Source of the DNA: a bacterium
GTDB taxonomy: Bacteria; Patescibacteriota; Dojkabacteria; JAKAPS01; JAJZLI01
Direction: 5' to 3'
Assembly (NCBI GenBank): GCA_021816845.1
Contig: JAKAWT010000002.1
Coordinates: forward strand, 1-33,016
DNA length: 33,016 nt
Part shown: positions 28,804-33,016 of the stretch, piece by piece
Layout: each line of letters starts with the position of its first letter
How positions within the stretch are numbered: the stretch's first letter is position 1
Program-made: the position numbers and the translations under genes
The notes under the pieces: generated by a model
Databases searched by the model: none
What the model saw: only the letters and a program-made list of their open reading frames with translations
Told to the model about the DNA's origin: nothing

Positions 28804-29208
28804 TTATTTCATCAAATTACCTAATACTCCACTAACAAATTTATCACTAGATTTATCACCGAAATCTTTGGCTATCTCAATAGCTTCATCAATAGATACT
28901 TTTGGAGGGGTTATTTTTCCTACAAATCCCTCATATACAGCAATCCTTAATATTTGCATATCGAGTGTATTTATTTTTGAGAATGGTCTATCCAAGCTTG
29001 CCTTCTTAATTATCTCATATATTTTATCATTATTATCAGATACACCATTGATTAAAGTTTTAAATAGTTTTTTATTAAAACTACTATTTTTATCTATTTT
29101 GGATATATCGGAACTTGAAAAAACTGTAGACTTTGAAAATACACCATTAAAAAGTGTCTGAACTGCTATTATTCTTGATAAATGCCTAGGATCTTCTTTT
29201 GACTTCAT
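28804..29208 (-). CDS. nusB: transcription antitermination factor NusB
   Basis: RIIAVQTLFNGVF...LDMQILRIAVYEGF...ISIDEAIEIAKDFGDKSSDKFVSGVLGN-like core (KVSIDEAIEIAKDFG). Confidence 0.9.
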   Translation of the reverse strand: MKSKEDPRHLSRIIAVQTLFNGVFSKSTVFSSSDISKIDKNSSFNKKLFKTLINGVSDNNDKIYEIIKKASLDRPFSKINTLDMQILRIAVYEGFVGKITPPKVSIDEAIEIAKDFGDKSSDKFVSGVLGNLMK

Positions 29209-29210
29209 TA

Positions 29211-29387
29211 CTATATAGGGAGTACTGACTTCCCTTTGTACTTACCACAATTTGTACATGCATTATGCATCAATACAGGTGCCTTACAATCTGGGCATAC
29301 TCCCAAATTGGGCAATTTTAATGCATCATGTGATCTTCTGTTGTTCTTTCTTCTGTGAGAAATTCTTCTTTTTGGTACTGCAGACAT
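29211..29387 (-). CDS. rpmF: 50S ribosomal protein bL32 (start 29387)
   Basis: MSAVPKRRISHRRKNNRRSHDAL, zinc ribbon CPDC...CTNC. Confidence 0.95.
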   Translation of the reverse strand: MSAVPKRRISHRRKNNRRSHDALKLPNLGVCPDCKAPVLMHNACTNCGKYKGKSVLPI

Positions 29388-29419
29388 GAGGTTATTATAT
29401 AATGTAGGGTCTTTTAATG

Positions 29420-29998
29420 TCAATTTTTATTTTGTTTTTTATAAAAAACGAGACCTATATTACCATAGTGCCTTGTTTCTATAATTTCAAACCCCTTAAC
29501 CTTTTCAATATCTCTTTTAGCCTCTTTTTCAAAGATTACGATTCCATCATTACTAAGTACCCTACTCGCCTCTCTTATTATTTTTGTATCTGTTATTTCA
29601 TATGGTTGGAATATAAAGATAATATCAAATAATTTATAATTCCTTGGATTTTGATTATTGGAACCTTGATTCTTCATGTTTCTTAAATATATTTGAGCTG
29701 GCATGGTCAAAACTTCTGCCTTTTCTTCTAATTTAGTCTTTTTTAAGTTCTCTTTTATAACTGCAGTTACTGTCCTTTCTATATCAACGAATTCAGCGTA
29801 TAAAGCACCTCTGGATAATGCTTCTATTCCTAGTGCTCCAGATCCAGCATAAAGGTCAAGAACTATTGATCCTGGTATTATAGGTGTAATTATAGAGAAT
29901 AATGCCGACTTTGCTCTTGATGACAATGGCCTTGTATATTTCGTGACAAATTTTAAATTGGTTTTTTTTGCACTCCCTGCTATTACTTTTAAATTCAT
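29420..29998 (-). CDS. rsmD: RsmD-like 16S rRNA (guanine-N2) methyltransferase with altered active-site motif
   Basis: IAGSAKKTNLKF, RPLSSRAKSALFSII, VLDLYAGSGALGIEALSRGA; FQPY where (N/D)PPY is expected. Confidence 0.9.
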   Translation of the reverse strand: MNLKVIAGSAKKTNLKFVTKYTRPLSSRAKSALFSIITPIIPGSIVLDLYAGSGALGIEALSRGALYAEFVDIERTVTAVIKENLKKTKLEEKAEVLTMPAQIYLRNMKNQGSNNQNPRNYKLFDIIFIFQPYEITDTKIIREASRVLSNDGIVIFEKEAKRDIEKVKGFEIIETRHYGNIGLVFYKKQNKN

Positions 29999-30000
29999 AA

Positions 30001-31986
30001 TTAATTAATTTGTAATATTTTATCCTGTGCTTCTCTTAGTTTAGATTTTAACTTAGGATAATTATCTAAATTTGTAATGATATCTAAAACTGCATCTTTT
30101 GTCATCTTTATAAGGTCTACATCTATTAATGATGCCATTTTTAAATCTGGTTCCCCCGATTGATGTACACCATATATCTCTCCAGGCCCTCTTTTTTTAA
30201 GGTCAAATTCTGCAAGTTCTAAACCATTATTATTCTTTTTGAAAAACTCTAACCTTTCATTGTATCCCTTATTACTAAATAGTAAACAATATGATTTTTT
30301 AGTAGATCTACCTATTCTGCCTCTTAATTGATGGAGTTGTGCAAGACCATATCTGTCAGCATCTTCTATAAGGATTATTGTTGCACCTTTTATATCTATA
30401 CCTACCTCTATTACTGGAGTTGAGACTAATATATCGTAATCGCCATTTGAAAAATCTTTCAATACTCTATCCTTATTTTTCAGTTTTCCATGTAACAACG
30501 CTACTCTTAAATCTTTAAAAATCTCATTTTTCAACATTTTGTATTCTGCTTCTACATTTTTAAGTTGTAATTTTTCAGATTCAGTAATTAGAGGACATAA
30601 TATAAATGCTTGTTCCCCATTGGAGACTCTTTCTCTTATAAAATTGTATGCGTCATACCTTTTTTGATCACTGACTATGTATGTTTTAACATCAATTCTT
30701 CCTTTTGGCTTTTCATCAAGTATAGATATATCCAGATCACCATATATTCCTAAAGCTAGAGTTCTTGGAATTGGCGTTGCTGTCATTGTTAGTATGTGAG
30801 GATCAATACCTTTAGATATTAAATTTTCTCTTTGTCTTACACCAAAACGATGTTGTTCATCTATTATAATAAGGCCTAACTTTTTGAAGATAGCTTTATC
30901 TTGTAGTAATGCTTGTGTACCTATGAATACAGAGGCTGAAGTATCTATTTTGTTTGATTTGGATGTAACTATTTCTACTTTCACACCTTTATTTTCAAGA
31001 TAATTTTTAAAAGAGTGATAATGTTGTTCAGCTAAAATAGATGTAGGAACCATGATTGCAGTTTGAAGGTTATTCAAATACATAGTATATGTTGCAATTA
31101 CAGCAACAATTGTTTTTCCAGTTCCTACATCGCCTTCCAGTAACCTATTCATAGGAATTCCTCTTTTTATATCTGTATATATTTCATTAATACTCCTCCT
31201 TTGAGAGTTTGTTAATGTGAAATTGAGACTAGATATAAAATCTTGTATCTTTTCTTCATCAATCGATATTTTATATGCGGATCTCCTTTCTCTTTCTCGT
31301 TTTCTCATATATGAAATTATCTGTATATATAATATCTCTTCAAAACCTAACCTTTTTTTAGCTTCCTTTATATCATCATAACTATTTGGAAAATGTAATT
31401 TAAAAAGAGCGTCTTTAATTGTTATAAGATTGTATTTTTCTCTTATATTAAAAGGTAGATAATCATCTTCTATATTAAAATTTGATAATAAGGTTTTTAT
31501 TCTTGATCTTAACCATTTCGAGGTAATCCCTTTGGTCTGACTGTATATGGGAGTTATTCTACCAAAATGTACTGTTTCATTATTTTTCAATACCTCAAAT
31601 TTAGGAGATATAAATATGAATCTACCCTTTTTTATATCAGTTTTTCCTATAATAATAACCTCGTCTCCTATTTTAATATTATTGATTATATATTTTTGAT
31701 TAAACCATATAATATCAGCAGTTCCAGTTAAATCCTCTATTTCTGCAGTAGTAATATTTTTTCTTGATCTTGTATAAACACTCTTTATATTATTTATCTT
31801 ACCTTTAACAATATTTATGTTTTTTGTCTCTATATTCACTATATCTCTTATATCCCTTGAGTCTTCATATTTGATTGGATAGTAGTATAGAAGATCCCTA
31901 AGTGTGAATATACCTAATTTTTTCAGTAGTTCTGAATATTTCGTACCTATATAGTAGGCATGAGACACAGGATCATCTAATTGCAT
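30001..31986 (-). CDS. recG: ATP-dependent DNA helicase RecG
   Basis: LLEGDVGTGKTIVA, IIDEQHRFGVRQRE, TMTATPIPRTLA, QLRGRIGRS. Confidence 0.97.
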   Translation of the reverse strand: MQLDDPVSHAYYIGTKYSELLKKLGIFTLRDLLYYYPIKYEDSRDIRDIVNIETKNINIVKGKINNIKSVYTRSRKNITTAEIEDLTGTADIIWFNQKYIINNIKIGDEVIIIGKTDIKKGRFIFISPKFEVLKNNETVHFGRITPIYSQTKGITSKWLRSRIKTLLSNFNIEDDYLPFNIREKYNLITIKDALFKLHFPNSYDDIKEAKKRLGFEEILYIQIISYMRKRERERRSAYKISIDEEKIQDFISSLNFTLTNSQRRSINEIYTDIKRGIPMNRLLEGDVGTGKTIVAVIATYTMYLNNLQTAIMVPTSILAEQHYHSFKNYLENKGVKVEIVTSKSNKIDTSASVFIGTQALLQDKAIFKKLGLIIIDEQHRFGVRQRENLISKGIDPHILTMTATPIPRTLALGIYGDLDISILDEKPKGRIDVKTYIVSDQKRYDAYNFIRERVSNGEQAFILCPLITESEKLQLKNVEAEYKMLKNEIFKDLRVALLHGKLKNKDRVLKDFSNGDYDILVSTPVIEVGIDIKGATIILIEDADRYGLAQLHQLRGRIGRSTKKSYCLLFSNKGYNERLEFFKKNNNGLELAEFDLKKRGPGEIYGVHQSGEPDLKMASLIDVDLIKMTKDAVLDIITNLDNYPKLKSKLREAQDKILQIN

Positions 31987-31988
31987 AA

Positions 31989-32102
31989 TTATTGATTATA
32001 GATTGCAAGCAATGTTGATAGTAGTAGGGCTATTATAGTAAGTCCCATTATTACAACAAATATCTTTTTTTCATGTTTTTGAAAGAAGTTTCTTCTAGCC
32101 AT
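31989..32102 (-). CDS. 37 aa single-TM small membrane protein (not in ORF track)
   Basis: Manual translation MARRNFFQKHEKKIFVVIMGLTIIALLLSTLLAIYNQ*; ATG lies 2 nt after the tyrS stop and its TAA lies 2 nt before the recG ATG. Confidence 0.7.
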   Translation of the reverse strand: MARRNFFQKHEKKIFVVIMGLTIIALLLSTLLAIYNQ

Positions 32103-32104
32103 TC

Positions 32105-33016
32105 TTATTTAATCTTTACTAAATTTCTTTTACCTGTCTTTACAATCATACCAGATTTTATATTAATTTCTAAATTCATATCACTTATTTTTATATTATC
32201 TATATATACTCCTCCACTCTTTATCAACCTTTTAGCATCTGCTCTTGAAGGAATTTGTCCAGTTAATGATGTTATAAGATCAAGTATTCTTGCTTTCTTT
32301 ACATCTATTTCAACTAGTATTAGGTCATCAGATACAATCTGCCTATCTTGAACTGTTTTTTTAAAATACCTTTCCGCTCCAATTGCATCTTTTTTTGTTG
32401 AATACATTTTAGTTATTTCATATGCTAATATTTTTTTTATATCCATAATTCCCGAACTTGTAGAATTATTGAGATCTTTTTCTATTTCTTTGATATTATC
32501 ATTACTTATTCTTGTTGCTATATTAAAATATTCTATAATTACGCTGTCCCTTACACTCATAACTTGACCATATATATCATTTGCTTTATCCGTTATATTT
32601 ATCACATTTCCCCAAGATGAGGACATTTTTCTTCCATCAGTCCCTGGTAGAAGTTTTTTGGTTAAACATACCTGTTTCTTCATATTAAAATATCCTTGTA
32701 TTTCTCGACCTGCCAGTATATTAAATAGTTGATCAGAACCTCCTAATTCTACATCTGATTTTATAGCTACAGAGTCATAACCTTGCATGATTGGGTATAA
32801 GAACTCATGTAGTCCTATAGGTCTATGATTCTTATATCTATCTATAAAATTTTCTCTTTCAATAAGCTGAGCTACCGTAAAATGTTTAGATATATCAAGA
32901 ATATCAGAAAAATTAAATTTTTCTAACCATTCTGAATTATATCTATATTCAACTTTGGATAAATCTAAAATCTTTGCTAGCTGAGCTTTATAAGTTTTAA
33001 AATTTTCTTTTATCTC
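32105..33016 (-). CDS. tyrS: tyrosyl-tRNA synthetase, C-terminal part (5' end beyond the window)
   Basis: Frame open to the window edge: ...FTVAQLIERENFIDRYKNHRPIGLHEFLYPIMQGYDSVAIKSDVELGGSDQLFN; KMSSSWGN signature; S4-like C-terminus. Confidence 0.96.
   Translation of the reverse strand, partial: EIKENFKTYKAQLAKILDLSKVEYRYNSEWLEKFNFSDILDISKHFTVAQLIERENFIDRYKNHRPIGLHEFLYPIMQGYDSVAIKSDVELGGSDQLFNILAGREIQGYFNMKKQVCLTKKLLPGTDGRKMSSSWGNVINITDKANDIYGQVMSVRDSVIIEYFNIATRISNDNIKEIEKDLNNSTSSGIMDIKKILAYEITKMYSTKKDAIGAERYFKKTVQDRQIVSDDLILVEIDVKKARILDLITSLTGQIPSRADAKRLIKSGGVYIDNIKISDMNLEINIKSGMIVKTGKRNLVKIK

Noticed and set aside
28568-29161. 197 aa plus-strand ORF opposite rnc and nusB
   Set aside because: Antisense to two clearly recognised genes; shadow ORF.
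1-33016. Possible alternative genetic code (UGA recoded, as in some CPR lineages)
   Set aside because: Long conserved genes are complete with UGA as stop, and TGA terminates genes in tight ATGA couplings (CDGSH/reductase, pilB/pilT); standard code 11 fits.

Overview
AT-rich (roughly two-thirds A+T), very gene-dense bacterial chromosomal window. Small genes, constant ATGA/stop-start overlaps and a minimal gene set look like a Patescibacteria/CPR-type genome (inference). From left to right: the 3' end of a truncated lectin/tail-fibre-like surface protein; yebC-ruvC-ruvA-ruvB plus a polytopic membrane protein; an anomalous ~1.47 kb non-coding gap; a CDGSH Fe-S protein and FNR-like flavin reductase pair; a Xer tyrosine recombinase; a small exported protein (minus); an O-antigen-ligase/TPR protein; gyrA-gyrB-holB (minus); a complete type IV pilus locus (pilB-pilT-pilC-pilA-pilD-three minor prepilins-631 aa secreted protein-receiver domain-pilM-pilN-pilO); and a minus-strand operon tyrS(partial)-37 aa membrane ORF-recG-rsmD-rpmF-nusB-rnc-rpsP. 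Items most worth a second look: (i) the 4537-6004 gap, which contains a C-terminal VapC/PIN toxin remnant, hairpins, a pair of mutually exclusive helices and an unlisted 56 aa two-TM ORF; (ii) a 37 aa membrane ORF fitted exactly between tyrS and recG; (iii) RsmD with its catalytic (N/D)PPY motif changed to FQPY; (iv) GyrA with Leu at the position of E. coli Ser83; (v) a strong intra-operon hairpin directly after pilA; (vi) the uncharacterised 631 aa secreted protein in the pilus locus. No CRISPR, rRNA or tRNA was seen. All family calls are by eye, without database searches.
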